Assembly: GCF_000183135.1 (NCBI RefSeq)
Contig: NC_014734.1
Coordinates: 186,001 to 250,000 of the forward strand
Direction: 5' to 3'
Length of the DNA: 64,000 nucleotides
Source: Paludibacter propionicigenes WB4
GTDB taxonomy: Bacteria; Bacteroidota; Bacteroidia; Bacteroidales; Paludibacteraceae
The translations under genes were made by a program, and so were the position numbers. The notes below the pieces were generated by a model that saw only the letters and a program-made list of their open reading frames with translations, ran no database searches and was not told the origin of the DNA. Shown here in pieces: positions 30,550 to 39,748 of the stretch (the stretch's first letter is position 1; the number at the start of each line of letters is the position of its first letter).

Positions 30550-31449
30550 ATGAAACGTAAACCTCAGGCTCGCGCTCCCAAAGAAACCTATTTAAAAGTA
30601 ACCGAACCGATAGAGTTGATGACTTTTTTGTTGTCTAAGATGGGTGGAATGAGCCGCAATTCGGTAAAATCTCTTCTGGCACACAGACAAGTGATGGTCA
30701 ATAACAAAATCACTACTCAATTTAATCTGGCTTTACAACCTGAAGATCTTGTTGTTATTAACAACGGTAGAGGAAACATAGAGCTGAATCACCCGAAACT
30801 GAAGATAATATTTGAGGATGAATATCTGATAGTAGTAGAAAAGAAAGAGGGATTATTGACTGTAAGCACCGGAAATCCTGATGAAACAACTGCTTTCTCG
30901 ATACTGAAAAACCACGTAAAGAAAAGCTCCCCAGATAATCGTATTTATGTGGTTCACCGTCTCGACCGTGAAACTTCGGGTGTAATTATGTTTGCCAAAA
31001 ACAAAGAAGTTCAGACGATTCTTCAGGAAAACTGGCACCGAATTATTACACGTCGTATTTATGTGGCCTTGGTCGAAGGTAAGGTAGAGAAAGAACAGGA
31101 TACGATTGTAAGTTGGCTGTTGGAAAACGAGAAATCGCTCAAAATACATTCGAGTGCTACCGATAATGGTGGTCAACAAGCCGTGACGCACTACCGTTGT
31201 GTCAGGTCGAACGACAATTATTCGCTGCTAGAAATAGAACTGGAAACCGGACGCAAAAACCAGATTCGGGTTCATATGCAGGATATTGGTCATCCCATTG
31301 TGGGGGATAAAAAGTATGGAGCCAACATAAGTCCAATCAACAGACTAGGTTTACATGCCCGATTATTGGCATTTTATCATCCGGTGACTACCGAAGTGGT
31401 GAGCTTTGAAACGCAGGTACCGCGAAACTTCCTGAATATATTTCATTAA
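30550..31449 (+). CDS. RluA-family pseudouridine synthase
   Basis: A 299-residue RNA-modifying enzyme: N-terminal S4 RNA-binding domain (about 20-80), then the RluA catalytic core with HRLDRETSG (catalytic Asp139) and the later GRKNQIRVHMQDIGHPIVGD. The family makes pseudouridine in 23S rRNA or tRNA. The S4 domain points to the RluD/RluC branch, but the exact site cannot be read from the sequence. It ends shortly before a bidirectional terminator. Confidence 0.92.
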   Translation: MKRKPQARAPKETYLKVTEPIELMTFLLSKMGGMSRNSVKSLLAHRQVMVNNKITTQFNLALQPEDLVVINNGRGNIELNHPKLKIIFEDEYLIVVEKKEGLLTVSTGNPDETTAFSILKNHVKKSSPDNRIYVVHRLDRETSGVIMFAKNKEVQTILQENWHRIITRRIYVALVEGKVEKEQDTIVSWLLENEKSLKIHSSATDNGGQQAVTHYRCVRSNDNYSLLEIELETGRKNQIRVHMQDIGHPIVGDKKYGANISPINRLGLHARLLAFYHPVTTEVVSFETQVPRNFLNIFH

Positions 31450-31470
31450 AATACGTATCTCTGTGGATAC

Positions 31471-31508
31471 AAAAAAAACGCTTCCCAATACGGGAAGCGT
31501 TTTTTTTT
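31471..31508. terminator. Bidirectional terminator
   Basis: ACGCTTCCC pairs with GGGAAGCGT over the loop AATAC, flanked by eight A on one side and eight T on the other. It lies between convergent genes (pseudouridine synthase and glucokinase). Confidence 0.9.
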
Positions 31509-31527
31509 CGTCTTTTTACTGTATATA

Positions 31528-32490
31528 TTACAATTCCCAGGCCAGTGCGCTTGCACCAAGTACAGCAGCATCAGCTTCTTTAAGTTCTGAGAATAATACT
31601 TTCACTTTACCTTTCCAGATTGGAAGTAAATTCTTTTCCATATTTTCTTTAATAGGATTCAGAATTAAATCTCCTGCTTTTGAAAGACCGCCAAAAAGAA
31701 CAATGGCTTCAGGTGCACTGAATGCTACAAAGTCAGCAAATGATTCGCCCAGAATTTTTCCTGTATAGTTGAAAATTTCTTTAGCTACCTCATCGCCTTG
31801 CATAGCTGCATCGAATACGTCTTTAGAAGTAATACTTTCCACCGGAATATTGCGCAGCAGGCTTTCTTTGGTACTGGTTTCAAGAATCTCGCGTGCTGAG
31901 CGTGCAACACCCGTAGCCGAAGCATAAGTTTCCAGACAGCCTGACTTTCCACAACCACAAAGACGACCGTTATTGCGCATAACATTTACATGCCCAAGCT
32001 CTCCGGCAAATCCGTCGTGTCCGTAAACCACCTTGCCGTCTATCACTATACCACTACCCACACCGGTTCCCAGTGTTATCATGATAAAGTTTTTCATGCC
32101 ATGAGCTGCGCCGTAGGTCATTTCGCCTACTGCTGCTGCATTTGCATCGTTAGTCAATGCAGCAGGAACTCCAAATTTATCTGCCATCAGATTGGCAAAA
32201 GGAACAATTCCTTTCCAGGGTAAATTAGGAGCAAACTCAATATTACCGGTATAGTAATTTCCATTAGGAGCTCCTACACCTATGCCTTTAATTTTACCGA
32301 TACCACCGGCAGCCTCAATCAATTTTGAAAGCTCGGCGTGAATATCGTTGATATATAAGTTAACATCCGTATGGGTGCCGGTTTTAATAGCACTCTTTGA
32401 TATTACATTTCCCCGGGTATCAACAATGCCGAAAACGGTATTTGTTCCACCCATATCCATGCCTATTACATATGGTTTTTCCATTGTCAT
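31528..32490 (-). CDS. ROK-family glucokinase
   Basis: A 320-residue sugar kinase. It has the ATP-binding DMGGTNTVFGIVD near the N-terminus, the catalytic GAPNGNYYTGNIEFAPNLPW and TNDANAAAVGE segments, and the ROK zinc site HVNVMRNNGRLCGCGKSGCLE (split: GHVNV, CGCGKSGCLE). It probably phosphorylates glucose brought in by the transporter gene 27 bp upstream on the same strand. Glucose specificity is inferred from this pairing; some ROK kinases use other hexoses. Confidence 0.88.
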   Translation of the reverse strand: MTMEKPYVIGMDMGGTNTVFGIVDTRGNVISKSAIKTGTHTDVNLYINDIHAELSKLIEAAGGIGKIKGIGVGAPNGNYYTGNIEFAPNLPWKGIVPFANLMADKFGVPAALTNDANAAAVGEMTYGAAHGMKNFIMITLGTGVGSGIVIDGKVVYGHDGFAGELGHVNVMRNNGRLCGCGKSGCLETYASATGVARSAREILETSTKESLLRNIPVESITSKDVFDAAMQGDEVAKEIFNYTGKILGESFADFVAFSAPEAIVLFGGLSKAGDLILNPIKENMEKNLLPIWKGKVKVLFSELKEADAAVLGASALAWEL

Positions 32491-32517
32491 ATAATTTTTG
32501 ATTATAAATTTTGAATA

Positions 32518-33807
32518 TTATTCAACAGGAATGTCTTTGTTTACATTTTTAGAACCTATTAAACCATAGAAAAGCATGTAACCCAGACAGGCAAACATTA
32601 CCCAATAACTGTTCAGGTAACCTAAATGGTCAGATACAAAACCCTGGAAAAGTGGCACTATACCTCCACCACACACCATTACCATGAAAATACCCGAAGC
32701 TGCTGCGGTGTATTTACCCAGCCCCTCAACTGCAAGGTTGAAAATACCACCCCACATAATAGAAGTACAGAGACCGCAAAGTGCCAGGTACAAAATGCTT
32801 ATTGGCACCTGTGCTATTCCAAAGGATAGATTTGATTTGAAAACAGGCATACTGACAGTGCTCGTAATAGGCGAGAAAATAGCTAATAGAACTAAGATTA
32901 TGCCTAAAGATGATACTCCTATCAACATGGTTTTACTGGATACTTTTGCACCAATTGATGCACCTGTCAAACGTCCGATTAGCATTAATAACCAATAAAC
33001 CCCTACAATACTACCCGCAGTGGTTGCGTCGATTCCCAATCCAACATTGCTTGCTGTTTTTGAAGCAGTCATAAACAAGTTAGCTGTACTTGGAATACCG
33101 ATTTCGATACCTACATAAATAAAGATTGCGATAGCACCTAAAACAAAGTGACGGAAAGATAACGGACTGTGCGAATGTTTTACTTTTCTTTCGCTGGCAG
33201 TCTCCATGTGAGGTTCAGGAATCTTCACAAACGATAATACAACGAAAGCCAAAGCAAAAATACCCAGTGCAAGGAAAAGCGCAGGGTTTGCTTTTTCAAT
33301 TGTACGACCGGCTTCTGCACCCATTAGGAAACCTACTAACATTGGAGTGATAGTTGCACCAATAGAATTGATAGATCCTCCGAACTGTAATAATCTGTTA
33401 CCGGAGTTACCGCCGCCGCCAAGGGTATTCAACATTGGGTTGACTACCGTATTCAGCATACACATTGAGAATCCGGAAATGAAAGTACCTACCAGATATA
33501 CTGTGAAGCTACCAACCTGTCCTGAAAGAAATTGTACGGCTACTCCAACAAAACCAACTGCGATAGCAGATAATGCTGTTTTCTTATACCCGAATTTTTT
33601 CAGCATAATACCTGCCGGAATACCCATAAAGGCATAAGCTAAGAAATTTCCAAGGAATCCCAATTGCGATTCAAAGTTAGATGCTCCAAATTGTTTTGCA
33701 ACAATAACACCCATTGGACTAGGTAAACCTGTTACGAAGGCAACCATAAAAAATAACGCAAACATCATTGCAATTGGCAATGCGTAATTTTTGTTTTCTG
33801 TGCTCAT
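32518..33807 (-). CDS. Sugar MFS transporter, FHS (FucP/GluP) family
   Basis: A 429-residue inner-membrane protein with about 12 hydrophobic helices. The pattern MMFALFFMVAFVTGLPSPM in helix 1, the GIPAGIMLKKFGYKK loop between helices 2 and 3 and the glycine-rich NTLGGGGNSGNRLLQFGGSINSIGA region are those of the fucose/galactose/glucose-proton symporter family. It is cotranscribed with glucokinase, so glucose or galactose is the likely substrate. Confidence 0.9.
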   Translation of the reverse strand: MSTENKNYALPIAMMFALFFMVAFVTGLPSPMGVIVAKQFGASNFESQLGFLGNFLAYAFMGIPAGIMLKKFGYKKTALSAIAVGFVGVAVQFLSGQVGSFTVYLVGTFISGFSMCMLNTVVNPMLNTLGGGGNSGNRLLQFGGSINSIGATITPMLVGFLMGAEAGRTIEKANPALFLALGIFALAFVVLSFVKIPEPHMETASERKVKHSHSPLSFRHFVLGAIAIFIYVGIEIGIPSTANLFMTASKTASNVGLGIDATTAGSIVGVYWLLMLIGRLTGASIGAKVSSKTMLIGVSSLGIILVLLAIFSPITSTVSMPVFKSNLSFGIAQVPISILYLALCGLCTSIMWGGIFNLAVEGLGKYTAAASGIFMVMVCGGGIVPLFQGFVSDHLGYLNSYWVMFACLGYMLFYGLIGSKNVNKDIPVE

Positions 33808-33864
33808 ATAAAATACTTTGTTAGATAAATAAATGTTACAATAATTGATACTTTAAAAAACCTT

Positions 33865-33872
33865 CAAAGTTA
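33865..33872 (-). promoter_or_regulatory. -7 element of the transporter-glucokinase operon
   Basis: On the minus strand TAACTTTG fits TAnnTTTG, 58 bp before the start codon. The -33 box is weak. Confidence 0.5.
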
Positions 33873-33976
33873 ATGCTTTTTGTGTATTATAATCCAGAAA
33901 ATTGCAAAGAATACCTCCGTCAAAACATGTTTTTAAACACCAATTAGCTACTTGCGAAATTCAGAGACAGAATGTA

Positions 33977-36154
33977 TTACAGACTTCTGAACAGAAACTC
34001 GCTCATTCGGGTGTAAAGGTGCCTGCGGGTTTGTTTGCCCAGTATGCTGTGATTTTTGTCGGTGTAGAATTGCATCTCAAATTGTTTGTCGGCAGCTACC
34101 AGCTTATCAATAAATAACATGGTGTTTTGAGCATGAACATTGTCATCGGCAGATCCGTGAATAATCAGCAAATTACCCTCTAACTTGCCAGCACGAAGAA
34201 GCGCCGAAGATTGATCGTATCCTTTGAAGTTTTCTTGCGGACGACGCATATAGCGTTCGGCATAGGCAGTGTCGTACAAGCGAAAATCGGTTACGGGTGC
34301 AACGGCAATACCGGCTTTGAATACTTTCTCGCCTGTAGTCATGCTGAATAAGGTCATGGTACCGCCATAACTCCAACCCCAGATTCCGATTCTGTCTTTG
34401 TCTATATAGCTCTGTTGTGCCAGGTATTTAGCTGTTTCCACCTGGTCTTTGGTTTCCAGTATGTTTAATTGCTGGTAGGTGCACTTGCGGAATTCAGCTC
34501 CACGGGCTCCCGTGCCGCGTCCGTCTACACATACTACCACATAATCTTTGGTTGCCAGATAATATTCCCAGTCAATTTTCCAACTGTCTAATACCTGCTG
34601 AGAATTGGGTCCGCTGTATTGAACCTGCAACACCGGATATTTTTTGTTCGGGTCAAAGTTGAGCGGTTTTACCATCCAGCCGTTCAGCTTGACGTTTTCG
34701 GAAGTTGTAAATTCGAAAAATTCTTTTTTCGGCAAATTCAACGATTTGAAATCTGCGGCCACAGCAGCATTGTTTTCCAGCACTTTTACCGCAGCTCCCG
34801 TATTGGTTCGGAGCGTGTAGATATTCGGTGTTTCTACGCTCGAAGCATTGTCTACAAAGTACGTAAATGTGCTGTTGAAGCTGGCGTTATGTGTTCCTTT
34901 GCCGTCGGTCAGTCGGGTTTTCTTTCCTTTGGTATCAATAGCGTACACATCACGTTGCATGGGCGATGCTTCTGCCGATTGGTAATACAATACCTGCTTT
35001 TTCTCGTCGAAGCCGTACACATCGGTTACGTCCCATTTTCCTTTGGTAAGTTGTTTTTTTACCACTCCGTTGATACTGTACAGATAAACATGACGGTATC
35101 CATCTTTCTCGCTTACGCCGATAAAAGAGAGGTTATCGCTCGAAAAGCGAATGAAATCGATGTTCTCATAATCTACATAATATTTATCTTCTTCACGCAG
35201 ACACAGTTTGGTGACTAATGATTTTGGGTTAGCCAGAATCATGTCCAGTCTGTTCTGGTTTCTGTTAAGCTTGAAAATAGCCAACTGGTCGGGAGAATTG
35301 GTCCATTTTATGCGGGGAATGTAGAAGTCCTGATCGCTGTCATCGCCCAGCTTTACGGTTTTTATCGATTTGAGGTAATCGTCGTACACACAAACGCTCA
35401 CCAGCGAATTGTTTTCACCTGCCTTTGGGTATTTGTATTTATAGGTCGAAGGGTAGGTGGTCAGTTCGCCTTTTTCTTTGGTATTGTCAATATAAAGCGG
35501 GAAGGAGTATTCGGGTACTTTTGTTTCGTCGAATTTTACGAATGCCAGCAGTTTGCTGTCGGGGCTCCATTCGAAGTAGCGTGTGTCTTCAAATTCTTCT
35601 TCGTACACCCAGTCAGGAGTTCCGTTGATAATGCTTCCGAACTTGCCGTCTTTTGTTATGGCTATTTCGGTGTTGAAGTCCAGTTTCTTCATGTACAGGT
35701 TATTTTCCCGTGCAAAAGCAATGTAGCGACTGTCCGGCGAAAAGAGCGGTACTTCCTGGGATCCGTTTTCGGATAGCGGCGTAAGTTCGTTGCGCTTGAT
35801 ATCATACACGTAATAATCGGCGGTGAATGTGCGGCGGTAGCGATATTTCACGTTGGTATACACCAGCAGTTTGGCTTCGTTGGGGCTAAACTCGTAACCT
35901 GAGATAGACTTGATGGGCGATTTCTTTAAGCGTGAGATACTGAAAATGGTATCGACTACAGCTCCGGTTTTGAAATTGTATTTTACCACCGCTTTGCTTG
36001 TTGGCATAAGGCTGAAGTGTTCCCCATCGCTCATCGAACGGGGAGTGTTTACAGATTTAGCTCTGAATCTGCCATCGGTAATGTCGTACAGCAAGTTGGC
36101 AAACAATAAATTGATACTTAAGGCTAGAAAGAATGTAAGAGTAAAGCGTTTCAT
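33977..36154 (-). CDS. Dipeptidyl peptidase IV (S9 family)
   Basis: A secreted serine peptidase of 725 residues that removes Xaa-Pro dipeptides. It has a signal peptide (1-19), an eight-bladed propeller with the active-site pair in WVYEEEFEDTRYFEWSPDS (split: DWVYEEEF), and a C-terminal hydrolase domain with the nucleophile in GWSYGG, the aspartate in GSADDNVH and the histidine in DKNHSI. The length fits the DPP-IV/PTP family of Bacteroidales, which use it in periplasmic peptide breakdown. It stands alone; a MITE-like repeat starts about 40 bp upstream. Confidence 0.93.
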   Translation of the reverse strand: MKRFTLTFFLALSINLLFANLLYDITDGRFRAKSVNTPRSMSDGEHFSLMPTSKAVVKYNFKTGAVVDTIFSISRLKKSPIKSISGYEFSPNEAKLLVYTNVKYRYRRTFTADYYVYDIKRNELTPLSENGSQEVPLFSPDSRYIAFARENNLYMKKLDFNTEIAITKDGKFGSIINGTPDWVYEEEFEDTRYFEWSPDSKLLAFVKFDETKVPEYSFPLYIDNTKEKGELTTYPSTYKYKYPKAGENNSLVSVCVYDDYLKSIKTVKLGDDSDQDFYIPRIKWTNSPDQLAIFKLNRNQNRLDMILANPKSLVTKLCLREEDKYYVDYENIDFIRFSSDNLSFIGVSEKDGYRHVYLYSINGVVKKQLTKGKWDVTDVYGFDEKKQVLYYQSAEASPMQRDVYAIDTKGKKTRLTDGKGTHNASFNSTFTYFVDNASSVETPNIYTLRTNTGAAVKVLENNAAVAADFKSLNLPKKEFFEFTTSENVKLNGWMVKPLNFDPNKKYPVLQVQYSGPNSQQVLDSWKIDWEYYLATKDYVVVCVDGRGTGARGAEFRKCTYQQLNILETKDQVETAKYLAQQSYIDKDRIGIWGWSYGGTMTLFSMTTGEKVFKAGIAVAPVTDFRLYDTAYAERYMRRPQENFKGYDQSSALLRAGKLEGNLLIIHGSADDNVHAQNTMLFIDKLVAADKQFEMQFYTDKNHSILGKQTRRHLYTRMSEFLFRSL

Positions 36155-36194
36155 TGTAAACTATTTTAAGTTATTATGTTTAAAGACCACTATA

Positions 36195-36459
36195 AATCGA
36201 AAAGTTTTTTTAATTTTGAGTGCAATAAGTAATTACTAATATTGAATGATCTGTTTTATCACAATAGAACACATAGAAATCAAGGAGGAGAAAAAGACTC
36301 AGGTCACATAGTATGAGTATCTAACGATACTCTTGCCCAGTCTGAAATTATCCCGACAATCGGGATAATGCTATGTGTTCTTAGTCTTATATCTCCTTTT
36401 AAAACGAGTGTGAACTATGTGACAAAAAAACATATCAACAATAATTATCATTTGCTTAT
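36195..36459 (-). mobile_element. MITE-like palindromic element, copy A (inverted)
   Basis: About 265 bp that repeats, in reverse orientation, the sequences at 46151-46399 and 46413-46832. It consists of two halves that are imperfect inverted repeats (ends TTTTATCACAATAGAACACA against TTTTTTTGTCACATAGTTCACA) around two hairpins, GAGTATC...GATACTC and TTATCCCGA...TCGGGATAA. There is no coding capacity. The boundaries come from comparing the three copies. Confidence 0.75.
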
Positions 36460-36981
36460 AATTTAATCGCTGCAATTTGAGTTGGTATATTATGGCCTGT
36501 ATAAGCTCAGGCGAAGCAGAATGGACGATTCCGGTATCACTAACCCATCATTGACTTTAAAGAACATACAAAAATAAGCCATTTTATGCTGTTATGTGAT
36601 TCTATTCCGAAAGTTTTTTATCCGTTAACTATTATAGGCTTCTGTTTCAATAGATTTAATTTACAGCATGCAATTCTTTGTCCATCATTTAGAAAGATAT
36701 ATCAAATCCCGTAGGGATTAATTGTGGATAACCCACAATGAAATTGGGGGATTGAGTCAACCCTAAGTGTCAGAACTCCGTAGTGGGTTCAATTATTATA
36801 GCTTATTCTTGTTCAACCCACTACGGGGTTGATGTTTTCAGGTCATTTACATCCTCCAGTTTAGCTTCGCTCACTGGAGGTTATGCACATTAACTCCTGC
36901 CGGAGTTCTTCAGCAGACCCTAAATAGCATTCAGAGAATGTAACTTGTAACTCGTAACTTGTAACTCGTAACTAAATACCT
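36460..36981. other. Intergenic region with a cluster of hairpin repeats
   Basis: No gene is seen. Perfect or near-perfect hairpins follow one another: AATCCCGTAGGGATT (36705-36719), ATTGTGGATAACCCACAAT (36721-36739), GTAGTGGGTT/AACCCACTAC (36780-36824), CCTCCAGT/ACTGGAGG (36853-36880) and AACTCCTGCCGGAGTT (36892-36907). Just before the patatin start is a run of GTAACTT/GTAACTC words (about 36938-36973). Confidence 0.65.
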
Positions 36982-37809
36982 ATGAAGATTATAAAGAATT
37001 TATTCAATTTCTCGTCGGGCACACAGACGCTCGGCATTTGCCTGAGTGGGGGAGGTGCACTGGGTTTTGCGCACGTGGGTGTGTTGCAGTCGCTCGAAGA
37101 GCATGGCATTCGTCCTACGCACATTGTGGGATCGAGCATGGGGAGTATTATCGGCTGTTTGTATGCAGCAGGTCATACGCCGGCTGAAATGTTGCAGATG
37201 ATTAAAGAGGATAAGCTCTATAAAATCACGAAATTGATGTCGTTCAAGCCCACGTTTCTGAAATCGGGACTGGCAACTCACAGCATATTGCGCCAGTTGA
37301 TAAAGGAAGTGATTCCGCACAACAGTTTCGAACAGCTGCAAAAGAAGTTGTACGTGTGCGTGGTGAATCTCAACAAAGCCGAATGGGAAATCGTAGATTC
37401 GGGCAACGAACTGGATAAATGGGTAGCAGCGTCGGCCAGTATTCCGGGTGTTTTCGAAACGATAAAACACGGCGAAACGCACTACGTGGACGGTGGATTG
37501 CTCAATAATATGCCGGCGCAGGGCATTGAAGAGCTATGCAGGGATATTATCGGGGTGGACGTTATTCCATATAAACTGTCGGTGGATCTTAAGCGCCCGA
37601 TGGATACGCTGGCTTATGCCGTACGGGCCATGGAGCACCAAAACTCACTCCCCGGGCGCGACTTGTGCCGCTTTATCATTGAACCGCCTGCCATCGAAAC
37701 CTTTCATGAGTTTAGCTACGACTCTTACTTCACTATCTATCATCAGGGCTACGAAGCTGCCAATAAATTTATTGCAGAAAATCCGGAGATATTGCGTTTG
37801 AAGAAGTAG
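36982..37809 (+). CDS. Patatin-like phospholipase
   Basis: A 275-residue cytoplasmic or membrane-associated lipid hydrolase of the RssA/YchK type. It has the oxyanion loop SGGGALG (22-28), the nucleophile in GSSMGS (Ser52) and the dyad aspartate in VDGGLLNN (Asp170). No signal peptide or membrane helix is seen. Short TAACTCG repeats lie immediately before the ATG. It is followed by a terminator and then by the end of the CRISPR array, which is read on the other strand; nothing shows a functional link with Cas13a. Confidence 0.9.
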   Translation: MKIIKNLFNFSSGTQTLGICLSGGGALGFAHVGVLQSLEEHGIRPTHIVGSSMGSIIGCLYAAGHTPAEMLQMIKEDKLYKITKLMSFKPTFLKSGLATHSILRQLIKEVIPHNSFEQLQKKLYVCVVNLNKAEWEIVDSGNELDKWVAASASIPGVFETIKHGETHYVDGGLLNNMPAQGIEELCRDIIGVDVIPYKLSVDLKRPMDTLAYAVRAMEHQNSLPGRDLCRFIIEPPAIETFHEFSYDSYFTIYHQGYEAANKFIAENPEILRLKK

Positions 37810-37850
37810 TGATTTGCTGTAGGACTGCAATTAGCTAAGCTAACCTTTAT

Positions 37851-37890
37851 AAAAACAACCCCGAATGATGAATTTCATTCGGGGTTGTTT
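37851..37890 (+). terminator. Terminator of the patatin gene
   Basis: AACAACCCCGAATGA pairs with TCATTCGGGGTTGTT, followed by TTT. The A-rich other side suggests that it could also end transcripts coming from the CRISPR array. Confidence 0.82.
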
Positions 37891-37907
37891 GTGCTTTGAT
37901 GTCAGCT

Positions 37908-39657
37908 GTAGTGTTACCCTTCAATTTTGGGATAATCCACAAGAGAAAAACATGTGGGTATGTGCATGTCCTTGTTTTAGTTCCCTTCAATTTTGGGATA
38001 ATCCACAAGTATTACTGCTGCAATGCAGATTGGCGTATGTTGTAGTTCCCTTCAATTTTGGGATAATCCACAAGTATTACTGCTGCAATGCAGATTGGCG
38101 TATGTTGTAGTTCCCTTCAATTTTGGGATAATCCACAAGGAAAACGAAAATTATAACTTCAATAAATTCGTTGTAGTTCCCTTTAATTTTGGGATAATCC
38201 ACAAGAGTAAAACCGTACAATGGAGAAGATAACGTGATGTAGTTCCCTTCAATTTTGGGATAGTCCACAAGAGCGGTGCGGATTTGAGCGATGCGAATTT
38301 GGTTGTAGTTCCCTTCAATATTGGGATAATCCACAAGGAATTAGGATTATGAGTTTATATAGTTTGAGTTGTAGTTCCCTTCAATATTGGGATAATTCAC
38401 AAGTAAACATTAAAACAATAAACGGAAGTTCGAGTTGTAGTTCCCTTCAATTTTGGGATAATCCATAAGAAAGCAAAAATGAACACAAAACAATTTGAAG
38501 TTTTAGTTCCCTTCGATTTTGGGATAATCCACAAGTACAGCAGTAAGCGGAAACACTCAGGCAATGTTGTAGTTCCCTTCAATTTTGGGATAATCCACAA
38601 GGCCGTAAAAAATCCACACAACGATAAGATGGTTTTAGTTCCCTTCAATTTTGGGATAATCCATAAGCTCTTACTGGCTGGTGCCGGGCTTGCTGCAGTT
38701 GTAGTTCCCTTCAATTTTGGGATTATCCACAAGAGAAAGAGTGATGAACGACGAGCAGGATATGTTGTAGTTCCCTTCAATTTTGGGATTATCCACAAGT
38801 TACACCTGATCAATGGAAATTGCTTAGTGGTTGTAGTTCCCTTCAATTTTGGGATAATCCACAAGTGTGATTAATGATATTACCGTAGCTAACGGGTTGT
38901 AGTTCCCTTCATTATTGGGATAGTCCACAAGAAAACAACCTGCATGGATAAATTATATGACGTTCTAGCTCCCTTCAATTTTGGGATAATCCACAAGTAA
39001 AAACATATTTGCTGAAGACTATGGAAGGTTGTAGTTCCCTTCAATATTGGGATAATCCACAAGTGCTATTCGGAATAGATTTTTACCCCACCAGTTGTAG
39101 TTCCCTTCAATTTTGGGATAATTCACAAGTGGGATTATGAAATAACCGATTATAAACTAGTTGTAGTTCCCTTCAATTTTGGGATAATTCACAAGAGAAA
39201 TCAAAAATTGATTCTTCAGTAGCTTGTTGTAGTTCCCTTCAATTTTGGGATAATTCACAAGCGAATCCTAATGGTTATATTACTGCTTCATGTTGTAGTT
39301 CCCTTCAATTTTGGGATAATTCACAAGTAAATTGAAAATTTCTGGACAAGCTCCAGTGTTGTAGTTCCCTTCAATATTGGGATAATCCACAAGAAACGAA
39401 TCACAGAACATGTGAACCTGGTAGTTGTAGTTCCCTTCAATTTTGGGATAATCCACAAGAGATGATAACGTAGGCAACATCCCTGATAAGTTTTAGTTCC
39501 CTTCAATTTTGGGATAATCCACAAGCGTTATTCAGGAGAGAGTTTCAAAGAGTATGTTTTAGTTCCCTTCAATATTGGGATAATCCACAAGTAAAACATT
39601 GGCTAATAACAGAACTAGGGCGTTTTAGTTCCCTTCAATATTGGGATAATCCACAAG
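37908..39657 (-). CRISPR. Type VI-A CRISPR array, 27 repeats and 26 spacers
   Basis: Repeats of 36 bp alternate with 30-bp spacers (29 bp for the second and third). On the plus strand a repeat begins GTTGTAGTTCCCTTC and ends GGGATAATCCACAAG; the crRNA orientation is the minus strand, where it begins CTTGTGGATTATCCC and ends GAAGGGAACTACAAC, with a TCCC/GGGA stem. The repeat next to cas13a (39622-39657) and its neighbour end in ACTAAAAC, as in other Cas13a repeats. The repeat at the far end (37908-37943) has four changes, so it is the trailer end. The spacers at 38010-38038 and 38075-38103 are identical. Neighbouring repeats share variants (38698-38799; 39094-39327), a trace of stepwise growth. 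The targets are unknown. Confidence 0.98.
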
Positions 39658-39709
39658 ATAGTATCTGTATTTATCAGTAACCTAACTACTTTTACGCTTA
39701 AAAGCTATG

Positions 39710-39739
39710 CAAAGCTACGATAATACAGCGTATATACAA
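39710..39739 (-). promoter_or_regulatory. Candidate promoter of the CRISPR array (leader)
   Basis: On the minus strand TTG (39739-39737), 19-bp spacer, TAGCTTTG (39717-39710). Transcription would start near 39703, about 45 bases before the first repeat, within the 91-bp gap after cas13a. Confidence 0.6.
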
Positions 39740-39748
39740 TCCCATCTG

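Noticed and set aside
36982-37809. Patatin as the effector of an anti-phage signalling system linked to Cas13a
   Set aside because: It is an ordinary RssA-type protein with its own terminator on the other strand; no cyclase or sensor gene is adjacent.
37865-39524. Long open frames on both strands across the CRISPR array, with repeated peptides such as VVPFNFGIIHK
   Set aside because: The peptides are translations of the 36-bp repeat (66-bp period, a multiple of 3); this is an array, not a gene.
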